The position numbers and the translations under genes are program-made. Of a DNA stretch of 64,000 nt, positions 56,374 through 64,000 are shown in pieces (positions within the stretch are counted from its first letter, which is position 1; each line of letters begins with the position of its first letter). The DNA lies in contig CAUCKA010000004.1 in NCBI GenBank assembly GCA_958443265.1, positions 62,001 to 126,000 on the forward strand, in the 5' to 3' direction. Source of the DNA: an uncultured Collinsella sp. GTDB lineage: Bacteria; Actinomycetota; Coriobacteriia; Coriobacteriales; Coriobacteriaceae. The notes under the pieces were generated by a model, which made no database searches, had not been told where the DNA came from, and was given only the letters and a program-made list of their open reading frames with translations.

Positions 56374-59115
56374 ATGGACAAGACCACACAGGACAGCTTG
56401 GCAAAGAAACCCGTCGACATGAGGGACAGGATTCTCGAGCATCTCGAGGCCCTCACCTCTGCCGTCTCACTCGACGACCTTGCCCGTCTGTCCACCTCCG
56501 ACATCGCCGAGACGCTCATCATCTCCAGGAGCCTGGCGAGCCAGTACCTCAACGACCTTGTTCGCGCCGGCCTTGTGGTTAAGGTGGCGGGCAGGCCTGT
56601 CCGTTATTTTCATCGCCGCGCGTTCCAGAAGCGTTTTCAGGTAAAGCTCTCTGCAAGTGAGTACGCCTCGCTCGCCGACCTCATCCAGGCGACGGGAATC
56701 GCCGATCACCGCGACTTCGCGCGTGCCGTGGGCTTCGACCTGAGCCTCAGCTCCGTTGTCGAGCAGTGCAAGGCTGCGGTTCAGTACCCTCCGTTTGGCC
56801 TGCCCATCCTCTTGAGCGGCGGCGTGGGTGTCGGTAAGTCTTTCCTTTCTCGCCTTGTGTACGAGTACGGCAAGAACCAGGGCTTGCTGTCCCGCGACTC
56901 CTCCTATGTGCGCATCGACTGTGCCGGGGTCCCGGACGCCGCCTCGTTCAACGGGCTTCTTGACGAGTCGATCGCGAAATCGCACGGGGGTGTGGTCTTT
57001 GTCAACGGCATCGAGACACTCTCTCCCTCTGCGATGGAGCACTGCCTTGCGACGGCCCTCGGGCTCGATGCCTCCCAGGATGCGCCGCGCGCTCGCCTCG
57101 TTCTTTCGACGACGCTTTCCGCCGATGACCTGAAGGTTTCCTCGGCCTACAGCAAAATGCCCATCTGTGCCCGCGTCCCCTCACTCAAGGAGCGGACCCC
57201 CGAGGAGCGCGAGGATCTCATCTTGAGCTTCCTGCGCAGCGAGGGGTGCCGAATCGGTTCTGATGTGAAGATCAGCCGCGGCGCATACCGTTGCCTCGTG
57301 AACGCGGACTTTTCCGATAACATCGCCGGCTTGCGCGCCTGCGTGACGAACTGCTGCGCCAAAGCGTTCCTCAATCGCGAGGGCGACTACGTCGTCGTTC
57401 GCCCGTATCTTCTTCCCAGTGGGCTCCTCTCCTCCGCGCAGATCGATCAACAGCCCGACGATGGCGTTCTGATCGACGCGTCTCTGGATGCCGCCGAGAG
57501 CACAGGGCCGGTCGAGCAGGCGCTCGATGCCCTGTGCTCCCTCGATGAGCGATTCTGCGCCGGGGAGCTTTCTGTCTCCGAGCTCGTCTCGCAAGCTGTC
57601 TCCGCTGTGCGCGGCGTTGAGGATCACTTGATCTTCGGCCGCGGCGTTACCTCCTCGAGGTCGCGCGCCTTCGAGCGCGTCGTGGGCGCGGTCCTTGCCG
57701 ACGCAGGCTCTTCTTATGGCATCGAGCTTTCGAGGAAGGTCGCTTTTCTACTGGCCCAGGAGATTTGCCTGCAGTTGTGGCCGGGCATCGGCCTGGCTAA
57801 GCGAAAGTCTGCCTGTGCGGAGCAAATCTCCCATCTCCTCGGTGCCGTGACCTCCGAATTGCCGTTTGCCTCGAGTGTCTCCGATCAGGTCGCCGCAGAC
57901 GTGGAAGGGGCGCTTGGAATCTCGCTCGATCACTTCACGAAGACGCTTCTGACGCTGTGCGTCGCATCGGAGTCTCGCGATGCGAAGGCCCTTCGGACGC
58001 TCTGCGTCATCTTGTCCCACGGCTACTCAACGGCGACGAGCATCGCCGACGCGGCGAACCGTATGCTCGGCATGCATGTGTACGAGGCGGTCGACATGCC
58101 CTACGACCAGCAGCTGAAGGACATCGTCGGTCCGCTCCAGCGCCTCGTCGACCGCCATTCCTACTGCACCGGGGTCGTGTTCCTCGTCGACATGGGCTCC
58201 TTGGAGGAGGCCTATAAGGCCCTCGAAAACGTTACCGACTCCACTATCGGCGTGGTGAACAACGTCTCTACCGGTCTTGCGCTCGAGATCGGGGTCGGGC
58301 TGCTCGGCGGCAAGTCCGTCGCCGAGGTTCTTGGCGACGCGACCGCCGCGTGCGTGACGCACTGCAAGGTGATCGAGCGCGTCAACCGTGAGGACGCCAT
58401 CGTCTTCTGCTCCGAGTCCGGGGTCGACGCCGCGGAAAGGATACGCCAGCTCGTCTCGCAGAGCCTCCCGCGCACCATAGGCGCGCGCCTGCTCACGAGG
58501 CCCTTCAAGCAGCTCGTCGCGAACGGGTCGAACGACGCCGTTTTCTCCGAGCACCGCGTCTGCGCCGTCATCGGCACGGGAGACCCCGGGGTCGCCTCCG
58601 TTCCCTTCGTCGCCCTCGAGGACATCATGTCGACGGCGTCCGCCTCTAAGGTTGATGCCGTGTTCGGCAGGTGGCTTGACGCTTCCGAGCTCTCTTCTTT
58701 CCACGAGAAGTTGCTCTCGAACATGACGCTGCAGAACGTCATCCGCTCCATCACCATCCTCGACCCGGAGCGGCTATTCCACGAGATCGAGAGCGCCGTG
58801 CACGAGCTTCAGCGCAGGACAGGCGAGAAGATCGGCAGCAACGCCATCATTGGGCTCTACGTCCACCTCTGCTGTCTCGTCGAGCGCCTTGTTACCAGAA
58901 ACCCCATTGAGACCTACGTTGGCCAGGACCGCTTCGAGGAGGAACGCGCCGATTTCATCGAGTCCTTCAGGCAGAGCTTCTCGAGCATCTCGACGCGCTA
59001 TCGCGTAGAGGTTCCCGTAAGCGAGATCGCATATGTCTTCGACTACATAAGCGTGAGCGCCGCCCCGGCGCGAGAAGAGCGCCTCGGCTCCTCGGACCTC
59101 CTGCTCGACGAGTGA
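56374..59115 (+). CDS. LevR-like PRD/EII regulator with degenerate AAA+ domain
   Basis: This 913-residue protein has the LevR order: N-terminal winged helix (about 15-85, IAETLIISRSLASQYLNDLVRAG), an AAA+ domain with P-loop GGVGVGKS near 150, PRD1 (about 385-520), EIIA-Man-like domain with His549 in LSHGYSTATS, an EIIB-Gat-like domain (about 675-760) and PRD2 with His831 in LYVHLCCLVERL. Unlike LevR, no GAFTGA loop is present between DCAGVP and GGVVFVNGIE, and the Walker B position reads VNG where LDE is normal. It probably regulates the PTS operon 123 bases downstream through PTS phosphorylation. It is much longer than its neighbours and starts behind GAGGAGGTAAG. Confidence 0.85.
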   Translation: MDKTTQDSLAKKPVDMRDRILEHLEALTSAVSLDDLARLSTSDIAETLIISRSLASQYLNDLVRAGLVVKVAGRPVRYFHRRAFQKRFQVKLSASEYASLADLIQATGIADHRDFARAVGFDLSLSSVVEQCKAAVQYPPFGLPILLSGGVGVGKSFLSRLVYEYGKNQGLLSRDSSYVRIDCAGVPDAASFNGLLDESIAKSHGGVVFVNGIETLSPSAMEHCLATALGLDASQDAPRARLVLSTTLSADDLKVSSAYSKMPICARVPSLKERTPEEREDLILSFLRSEGCRIGSDVKISRGAYRCLVNADFSDNIAGLRACVTNCCAKAFLNREGDYVVVRPYLLPSGLLSSAQIDQQPDDGVLIDASLDAAESTGPVEQALDALCSLDERFCAGELSVSELVSQAVSAVRGVEDHLIFGRGVTSSRSRAFERVVGAVLADAGSSYGIELSRKVAFLLAQEICLQLWPGIGLAKRKSACAEQISHLLGAVTSELPFASSVSDQVAADVEGALGISLDHFTKTLLTLCVASESRDAKALRTLCVILSHGYSTATSIADAANRMLGMHVYEAVDMPYDQQLKDIVGPLQRLVDRHSYCTGVVFLVDMGSLEEAYKALENVTDSTIGVVNNVSTGLALEIGVGLLGGKSVAEVLGDATAACVTHCKVIERVNREDAIVFCSESGVDAAERIRQLVSQSLPRTIGARLLTRPFKQLVANGSNDAVFSEHRVCAVIGTGDPGVASVPFVALEDIMSTASASKVDAVFGRWLDASELSSFHEKLLSNMTLQNVIRSITILDPERLFHEIESAVHELQRRTGEKIGSNAIIGLYVHLCCLVERLVTRNPIETYVGQDRFEEERADFIESFRQSFSSISTRYRVEVPVSEIAYVFDYISVSAAPAREERLGSSDLLLDE

Positions 59116-59238
59116 CCTTCCCCGCGCCGCCGCGAGCTGACCGCGCGTCCTCAATAATTCGATAACCCCTTGCCCCGCGCGAATCCGGATAGCGCCGAGG
59201 CAGTACCGAACGTAAAACTTCATTTGATAGGAGCAAAC

Positions 59239-59712
59239 ATGAGTGTTGTTATGGCACGAATCGACAATCGCCTGCTTCACGGCATCATCGTGACGCAGTG
59301 GGCCCCGGTGTCGGGCGCGACCCGAGTCATGGTCATCGACGACAAGGTCGCCGGCGACGAGGTCCTGAAGTCCACCATGAGGATGGCGCGCCCCGCGGGC
59401 ATGGCCGTCTCGATCATCTCCGAGGAGACCGCGCTCAAGAACTTCGCGGCGGGCAAGTACGACCGCGAGAAGGTCTTTGTCATCGCCAAGGAGCCCGAGA
59501 CGATCCTTCACCTGGTCGAGTCGGGCATCGAGCTCCCGTCGCTGATCGTCGGCGGCTCTCTTGTCAAGGAGGGCGGCGTCCAGCTCACCCAGCGCGCCTA
59601 TGCCTCCGCCGAGAACGTCCAGAGCTACAAGGCGCTCATCGCCCGCGGCGTCAAGGTGACGGCACAGTTCGTGCCCGCCGACAAGCCCGTCTCCGTCGCC
59701 GACCTCATCTAA
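59239..59712 (+). CDS. PTS EIIB, mannose/fructose/sorbose family
   Basis: This 157-residue protein is the EIIB of the mannose class, with the phosphorylated His14 in ARIDNRLLHGIIVTQWAP. It passes phosphate from EIIA to the incoming sugar. ATG 59239 follows GATAGGAGC; the upstream in-frame extension is rejected. No sigma-54 (-24/-12) promoter is visible in the 123-base gap after the regulator, although LevR-type operons usually have one. Confidence 0.93.
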   Translation: MSVVMARIDNRLLHGIIVTQWAPVSGATRVMVIDDKVAGDEVLKSTMRMARPAGMAVSIISEETALKNFAAGKYDREKVFVIAKEPETILHLVESGIELPSLIVGGSLVKEGGVQLTQRAYASAENVQSYKALIARGVKVTAQFVPADKPVSVADLI

Positions 59713-59721
59713 GGAGGGATC

Positions 59722-60507
59722 ATGGTCAACTTCACTATCCTGCAGGTCGTCCTTTTGACCCTGCTGGCCTTCATCAAGCACGTGGACTACTACGGCATCC
59801 CGATGATCTTCGTCAACTATGCCGTCTTCTGGGGCCTTATCACCGGTGTCGTCATGGGCGACTGGCAGACCGGCCTCGTCATCGGCGGCACCATCCAGCT
59901 CATGCAGCTCGGCGTCGCGGGCTTCGGCGGCTCGTCGATTCCCGACTACGGCACGATGGCCATCATCGCCACAGCCTACGGCGTGACCCTGGGCGCGGAC
60001 ACGGGCCTCGCCATCGGCCTGCCGGTCGGCATGCTCGGCATCCAGCTCGACGTCATCGTCAAGATCCTCAACGGCTTCGTCGTCGAGAAGTCCCAGAAGT
60101 TCTGCGACGAGGGCAAGTTCAAGCAGATGAACGCCATCCTGTGGGTCTGCCCCGTGCTCTTCGGCCTGTGCGCCGCCCTGCCCGTCTTTGTCTCCGTGAC
60201 CCTCGGCCAGCCCGCCGTCAACTGGCTCCTCGAGGTTATGCCCCAGTGGTTCCTTTCCGGCCTCACCCTCGCCGGCAAGATGCTCCCGGCCGTCGGAATC
60301 GCGATGCTGCTGCGTTACATGCCCACCGGCAAGTACTTCCAGTACCTGCTCGCCGGCTTCTTCCTCTCGGCCTTCCTGAACGTGCCCATCATCGGCGCCG
60401 CCATCGTCGGCTTTGCCCTCGCGATCGCGTTCTACCAGCGCGCCGAGAGGGACACCGAGCTCGCCGCCCACGCTTCCGCAGACGCCTTCATCGGAGAGGA
60501 TGAGTAA
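59722..60507 (+). CDS. PTS EIIC, mannose family
   Basis: This 261-residue membrane protein (about seven or eight helices) has the family signature GGTIQLMQLGVAGFGGSSIPDY and GADTGLAIGLPVGMLG. With EIID it forms the translocation path. It starts nine bases after EIIB behind TAAGGAGGGATC. Confidence 0.93.
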   Translation: MVNFTILQVVLLTLLAFIKHVDYYGIPMIFVNYAVFWGLITGVVMGDWQTGLVIGGTIQLMQLGVAGFGGSSIPDYGTMAIIATAYGVTLGADTGLAIGLPVGMLGIQLDVIVKILNGFVVEKSQKFCDEGKFKQMNAILWVCPVLFGLCAALPVFVSVTLGQPAVNWLLEVMPQWFLSGLTLAGKMLPAVGIAMLLRYMPTGKYFQYLLAGFFLSAFLNVPIIGAAIVGFALAIAFYQRAERDTELAAHASADAFIGEDE

Positions 60508-60509
60508 CC

Positions 60510-61343
60510 ATGGAAAACGAGAACATCACCGCCGTCGCCAAGGGCAAGCCCTCCGGCTACAAGGTCACCAAGAAGGACCTGCGCAACGCGAACTGGCGCT
60601 GGCTCATGAGCGTGTGCACCTTCAACTACCAGACCCAGCAGGGCGCCTCAGTCGCCTACGCCCTCTCGCCGGTCCTGAGGAAGATCTACACGAACGACGA
60701 GGACTATAAGCAAGCGCTCAACAACCACTTCCGCTACTACAACACCCAGCCTTGGCTCGCCGCCATCATCCTTGGCGCCTGCGTGGCCATGGAGGAGCGC
60801 GACGGCCTAGCGGCGGCGGACGCCGTTCAAGACCTGAAGATCGGCACCATGGGACCGCTCGCCGGCGTCGGCGACTCCCTGCTCATGACCATGATCCCGA
60901 CCATCATGGGCTCCATCGCCGCCTACATGGCCATCGAGGGCAACCCCGTGGGAGCCGGCATCTGGTTCGCGCTCATCCTGGCCATCTTCTGGGTCCGCAT
61001 GCACGCCCTCGAGTTCGGCTACAAGCAGGGCGTGAAGCTCGTCACCGACTTCAGCGAGAAGCTTCCCAACCTCACTGCCGCCGCCTCCGTGCTCGGCCTC
61101 ACCGTGGTCGGCTGCCTCATCGCCTCGGTCATCGGCGTCACCTGCCCGATTAGCTTCAGCTTCGGCGACGTCGCGATGGAGATTCAGCCGCTGCTCGACA
61201 AGATCCTGCCTGCCATGATCCCCGCCGCCATCACGGGAAGCGCGTATTACCTTCTTACCAAGAAGAACGCGAGCATGACGGCCCTCATCCTCGTGGTGAT
61301 TGTCCTCGCGATGGTCGCCTCCGCCGCCGGCATCCTCGCTTAG
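60510..61343 (+). CDS. PTS EIID, mannose family
   Basis: This 277-residue protein shows the EIID signature LRNANWRWLMSVCTFNYQTQQG and GVGDSLLMTMIPTIMGSIAAYMA. It is found only in mannose-class PTS systems and helps form the channel. It starts two bases after EIIC, so both are probably translated together. Confidence 0.93.
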   Translation: MENENITAVAKGKPSGYKVTKKDLRNANWRWLMSVCTFNYQTQQGASVAYALSPVLRKIYTNDEDYKQALNNHFRYYNTQPWLAAIILGACVAMEERDGLAAADAVQDLKIGTMGPLAGVGDSLLMTMIPTIMGSIAAYMAIEGNPVGAGIWFALILAIFWVRMHALEFGYKQGVKLVTDFSEKLPNLTAAASVLGLTVVGCLIASVIGVTCPISFSFGDVAMEIQPLLDKILPAMIPAAITGSAYYLLTKKNASMTALILVVIVLAMVASAAGILA

Positions 61344-61369
61344 CTTCGACCCAAGAGATTGGTGAATCA

Positions 61370-61768
61370 ATGAGAAAGATAGTTGTGGCGAGCCATTCCC
61401 TTCTCGCCCAGGGCTTCAAGGACACCCTCGAGTTCCTTACGGGTAAGGGCGACGCCGTCAATGCCGTGTGCGCCTATGTGAACGACAACGGCGAGGGGCT
61501 CGACGCGGCGGTCGAGGCGGCTCTTTCGGGCACTGACGAGGTCGTCGTCCTTACCGACGCGTTCGGCGGTAGCGTGAACCAGCGCTTCTCCCGCTTCGCC
61601 TCCGACCGGATCCACGTGATCGCGGGTGTCAACCTCCCGCTCGCCATGACGGTCGCGCTCGCGCGCCCCGACGAGAAACTCGACTTCGATGCCCTCGTCA
61701 ACGAGGCGCGCCAGCAGATCATCTACGTGAACGGTGTCAGTTCTGCCGAGTGCGACGACGACGAATAG
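61370..61768 (+). CDS. PTS EIIA, mannose family
   Basis: This 132-residue protein has the phosphorylated His9 in VVASHSLLAQGF and LTDAFGGSVNQRFSRF. It takes phosphate from HPr and passes it to EIIB. It completes the four-protein permease. It starts 26 bases after EIID. Confidence 0.92.
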   Translation: MRKIVVASHSLLAQGFKDTLEFLTGKGDAVNAVCAYVNDNGEGLDAAVEAALSGTDEVVVLTDAFGGSVNQRFSRFASDRIHVIAGVNLPLAMTVALARPDEKLDFDALVNEARQQIIYVNGVSSAECDDDE

Positions 61769-61780
61769 AGGAGGTCGACG

Positions 61781-62905
61781 ATGAGAGAGTTCCTTAAGGA
61801 CGTGTGGATGCACGGCGGTGAGGAAAGCCGCGCCATCACCCCCGAGAACATCACGGGCGAGAAGGGCCGCGCCGCCATGTCGGCCAGCCACCTCGGCGTC
61901 GGCCGCAAGGGCTCGTGCTGCGTGCCCCTTGAGTCCGGCGAGACCATCACGCTCGCGGACATCGAGGGCCCCGGCATCATCCGCCACATCTGGATGACCG
62001 TCCCCGACAAGACCGCCGCCGGCAGCTTCGTCATGCGCGACCTCGTGCTGCGCTTCTACTGGGACGACGAGGAGACCCCCTCGGTCGAGTGCCCTGTCGG
62101 CGACTTCTTCTGTAACGGCTTCGGTGAGCGCGCCATTGTCAACTCAATGCCCATCTGCGTGAACCCGACGGGCGGCATGAACTGCTACTTCGAGATGCCC
62201 TTCAGGAAGCACGCCAAGGTCACGCTTACGAGCGAGCACCCCGGGTTCATTAAGTACATCTTCTACACGTTCAACTACGCGCTCACCGACGTGCCGGACG
62301 ACGCCATGTACTTCCACGCTCGCTTTAACCGCGAGCGCAGCACCCGCAGGGGCGTCGACTACACCGTGCTCGACGGCGTGCGCGGCAAGGGCTACTACGT
62401 CGGCACCTACATGGCCCTGTGCGCCCTGGAGCGCTATTGGTGGGGCGAGGGCGAGATGAAGTTCTTCCTCGACGGCGACGAGGAGTTCCCCACGGTCACC
62501 TCGACGGGAGCCGAGGACTACTTCGGCGGTGCCTGGGCCTTTCTCGACAGGCCGCCCCACGCGCTGCCCGAGGCGCAGTGCTTCAACACGCTGTTCGCCG
62601 GCTACCCGTACCGCTCGACGCGCGACGCCACGCGCGACCGCTTCAGCGCGGGCAAGCCGAACCCGAACCCGATGCTCGCGACCAACGACGACGCGCTGCC
62701 CAGGCACGGTCTCTACAGGTGGCACCTTCCCGACCCGATCTCGTTCAAGGAGGACCTGCGCGTGACATTCCAGGACCTCGGCAACGACGACATCAAGCTC
62801 TACGAGCGCGAGGACGACATCTCCACCGTCGCCTACTGGTACCAAAGCGAGCCGCACGCCGTGCTCGCCCCGTTTGCCGCAAGGCAGGACCGCGTGCCCA
62901 GGTAG
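61781..62905 (+). CDS. GH172 (DUF2961) family glycoside hydrolase, cytoplasmic
   Basis: This 374-residue protein matches DUF2961, now GH172, whose known members act on difructose dianhydride I or alpha-arabinofuranosidic and fructofuranosidic linkages. The core motif is STGAEDYFGGAW at about residues 240-251, with acidic segments VECPVGDFFCNGFG and RFYWDDEET that probably supply catalytic glutamates. It lacks a signal peptide and so works inside the cell, on a substrate imported and phosphorylated by the adjacent PTS. It follows EIIA by 12 bases behind GAGGAGGTCGACG. The exact substrate is inferred. Confidence 0.88.
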   Translation: MREFLKDVWMHGGEESRAITPENITGEKGRAAMSASHLGVGRKGSCCVPLESGETITLADIEGPGIIRHIWMTVPDKTAAGSFVMRDLVLRFYWDDEETPSVECPVGDFFCNGFGERAIVNSMPICVNPTGGMNCYFEMPFRKHAKVTLTSEHPGFIKYIFYTFNYALTDVPDDAMYFHARFNRERSTRRGVDYTVLDGVRGKGYYVGTYMALCALERYWWGEGEMKFFLDGDEEFPTVTSTGAEDYFGGAWAFLDRPPHALPEAQCFNTLFAGYPYRSTRDATRDRFSAGKPNPNPMLATNDDALPRHGLYRWHLPDPISFKEDLRVTFQDLGNDDIKLYEREDDISTVAYWYQSEPHAVLAPFAARQDRVPR

Positions 62906-62932
62906 GGTCGCCTCGAAACATGCCAACGTTAT

Positions 62933-62966
62933 GGGCGCCCGCGGTTGACCATGGCTACGGGCGCCC
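62933..62966 (+). terminator. Intercistronic hairpin before the ROK kinase gene
   Basis: GGGCGCCCG (62933-62941) pairs with CGGGCGCCC (62958-62966); CTTTGC follows. It may stabilise the upstream mRNA or partially terminate it. Confidence 0.5.
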
Positions 62967-62984
62967 CTTTGCAAGGAGGATCAC

Positions 62985-63869
62985 ATGAGCGAAAAGCAAA
63001 TGAGGCTCGGCGCCCTCGAGGCCGGCGGGACCAAGATGGTCTGTGCCGTGGTGTCCGGCGACGGCGAGGTCCTCGACCGTATGGAGACCCCGACGCTTGC
63101 GCCCGCCGAGACCGTCCCGCAGATGATCGAGTGGTTCGCCGCCCGCGATGTGGACGCGTTGGGCATCGGCGCCTTCGGCCCGACCTGCGTCGACCCCGCC
63201 GACGAGCGCTACGGCTCCATCCTGCAGACCCCCAAGCTCGCGTGGCGAGGCTATGGTCTTCGCGCCGCGTTCGCCGACGCCCTCGGGATTCCGGTGGCCT
63301 ACGACACGGACGTGAACGTTGCCTGCCTCGGCGAAGTGGTCTTCGGCTGCTGCAAGGGGCTCGAGGACGCCGTCTACGTGACCATCGGCACCGGTGTGGG
63401 CGCGGGCGTCATGTGCGCGGGCAGGCTCCTTCACGGCATGCTGCACCCCGAGGCCGGCCACATGCTGGTAAGGACCCGTCCCACCGAGGAGGGACGCTGC
63501 GCCTGCCCGAGCCACGCGAACTGTCTCGAGGGCCTCGCCTCCGGCCCCGCCATCGCCGCGCGCTGGGGAAAGCCCGCGGCCGAGCTCGCGGACAACGATG
63601 AGGTGTGGGCGCTCGAGGGGGATTATCTGGGGCAGATGTGCGCGAACCTCGTGCTCATGTACTCGCCTCGCCGCATCGTCCTCGGCGGCGGCGTGATGCA
63701 CCAGGAGCAGCTCTACGGCATCGTCCGCAAGAAGACCCTCGAATATCTGGGTGGCTACATCCAGACCGCCGAGCTTAAGGACATGGAGAGCTACATCTGC
63801 GCCCCGGGCTGCGGCGGCGACCAAGGAATCCTCGGCGCGGCCGAGCTGGCAAGAAGGGCGCTCGCGTAA
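62985..63869 (+). CDS. ROK-family sugar kinase, fructokinase type
   Basis: This 294-residue protein has the ROK signatures GALEAGGTKMVCAV (phosphate loop), HPEAGHMLV and the zinc-binding segment CACPSHANCLEGLASG found in fructokinases and glucokinases of this family. It phosphorylates a free hexose, most likely fructose, after the GH172 step. It lies 79 bases after the GH172 gene behind GCAAGGAGGATC and closes the operon. Confidence 0.88.
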   Translation: MSEKQMRLGALEAGGTKMVCAVVSGDGEVLDRMETPTLAPAETVPQMIEWFAARDVDALGIGAFGPTCVDPADERYGSILQTPKLAWRGYGLRAAFADALGIPVAYDTDVNVACLGEVVFGCCKGLEDAVYVTIGTGVGAGVMCAGRLLHGMLHPEAGHMLVRTRPTEEGRCACPSHANCLEGLASGPAIAARWGKPAAELADNDEVWALEGDYLGQMCANLVLMYSPRRIVLGGGVMHQEQLYGIVRKKTLEYLGGYIQTAELKDMESYICAPGCGGDQGILGAAELARRALA

Positions 63870-63901
63870 CTTGCGCTCTCTCCGCCATACAACGCGTTAA
63901 G

Positions 63902-63951
63902 AAAAGACGAGCGCTTCTTGCCAATTGAGCGGCAAGAAGCGCTCGTCTTTT
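63902..63951 (+). terminator. Rho-independent terminator after the ROK gene
   Basis: A 21-bp perfect stem begins AAAAGACGAGCGC and its complement ends GCGCTCGTCTTTT, around an 8-base loop AATTGAGC. It closes the PTS-GH172 operon. Confidence 0.92.
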
Positions 63952-64000
63952 GCATTTGTTTTTGGGGCAGGACGCCCCGCCTCCGCTAGAGTCCCTGGAC

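Noticed and set aside
59298..60503. A 401-codon same-strand frame over EIIB and EIIC
   Set aside because: Composition is Arg/His/Pro-rich as expected for an out-of-frame reading; EIIB and EIIC frames carry all motifs.

Overview
The window looks like a chromosomal segment of a high-GC, sugar-fermenting, anaerobic actinobacterium of the class Coriobacteriia, most likely Collinsella or a close relative. This is inferred from the mix of actinobacterial rpoB/rpoC and ribosomal proteins, a fused AccD-AccA carboxyltransferase, a FeoA-FeoB fusion, several PTS sugar systems and a fatty-acid cluster in the streptococcal order. No database search was possible. No rRNA, tRNA, CRISPR array, prophage or intact insertion sequence was seen.

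Layout. 1-4.0 kb: 3' end of an esterase, then a GntR regulator divergent from a dimethylargininase-like amidinohydrolase and an amino-acid antiporter. 4.0-7.3 kb: intergenic palindromes, a small unknown protein, the ferrous-iron importer FeoAB. 7.6-12.5 kb: alpha-glucoside-type PTS permease, RpiR regulator, GH4 phosphoglycosidase, unknown membrane protein. 12.7-17.9 kb: MFS exporter, GH13 enzyme, DNA glycosylase, unknown protein, aminotransferase. 18-20.7 kb: L10 leader with rplJ-rplL, galU. 21-28.9 kb: rpoB-rpoC. 29.2-30.8 kb: ECF sigma and anti-sigma pair between inverted repeats. 31.5-34.9 kb: rpsL-rpsG-fusA-rpsJ. 35-46.4 kb: birA divergent from fabH-acpP-fabK-fabD-fabG-fabF-accB-fabZ-accC-accDA, plus an orphan PTS EIIC. 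46.5-48.4 kb: CDF transporter, histidine phosphatase. 48.8-54.6 kb: rplC through rplX, where the spc operon stops abruptly at a terminator. 54.6-56.2 kb: gene-poor scar holding an IS3-type transposase remnant and a 5'-truncated nucleosidase gene. 56.4-63.9 kb: a LevR-like regulator, a complete mannose-family PTS (EIIB, C, D, A), a GH172 (DUF2961) enzyme and a ROK sugar kinase.

How the genes work together. The housekeeping core (transcription, translation, lipid synthesis) is broken into blocks by accessory genes. The last operon reads as one pathway: PTS uptake and phosphorylation, cleavage of a fructose- or arabinofuranose-type linkage by GH172, and phosphorylation of the freed sugar by the ROK kinase. 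Its regulator keeps the PRD and EII domains of LevR but has lost the sigma-54 contact loop and the Walker B acidic residues.

The most unusual non-coding signal is a set of nested palindromic intergenic elements. In three copies (18.1, 31.2 and 48.5 kb), each 200-285 bp upstream of a ribosomal-protein operon, a conserved core is enclosed by 32-37 bp arms that differ completely between loci yet are self-complementary within each locus. Two further families (4.2 and 14.0 kb; 0.5 and 29.0 kb) show the same mixture of conserved and locus-specific stems.
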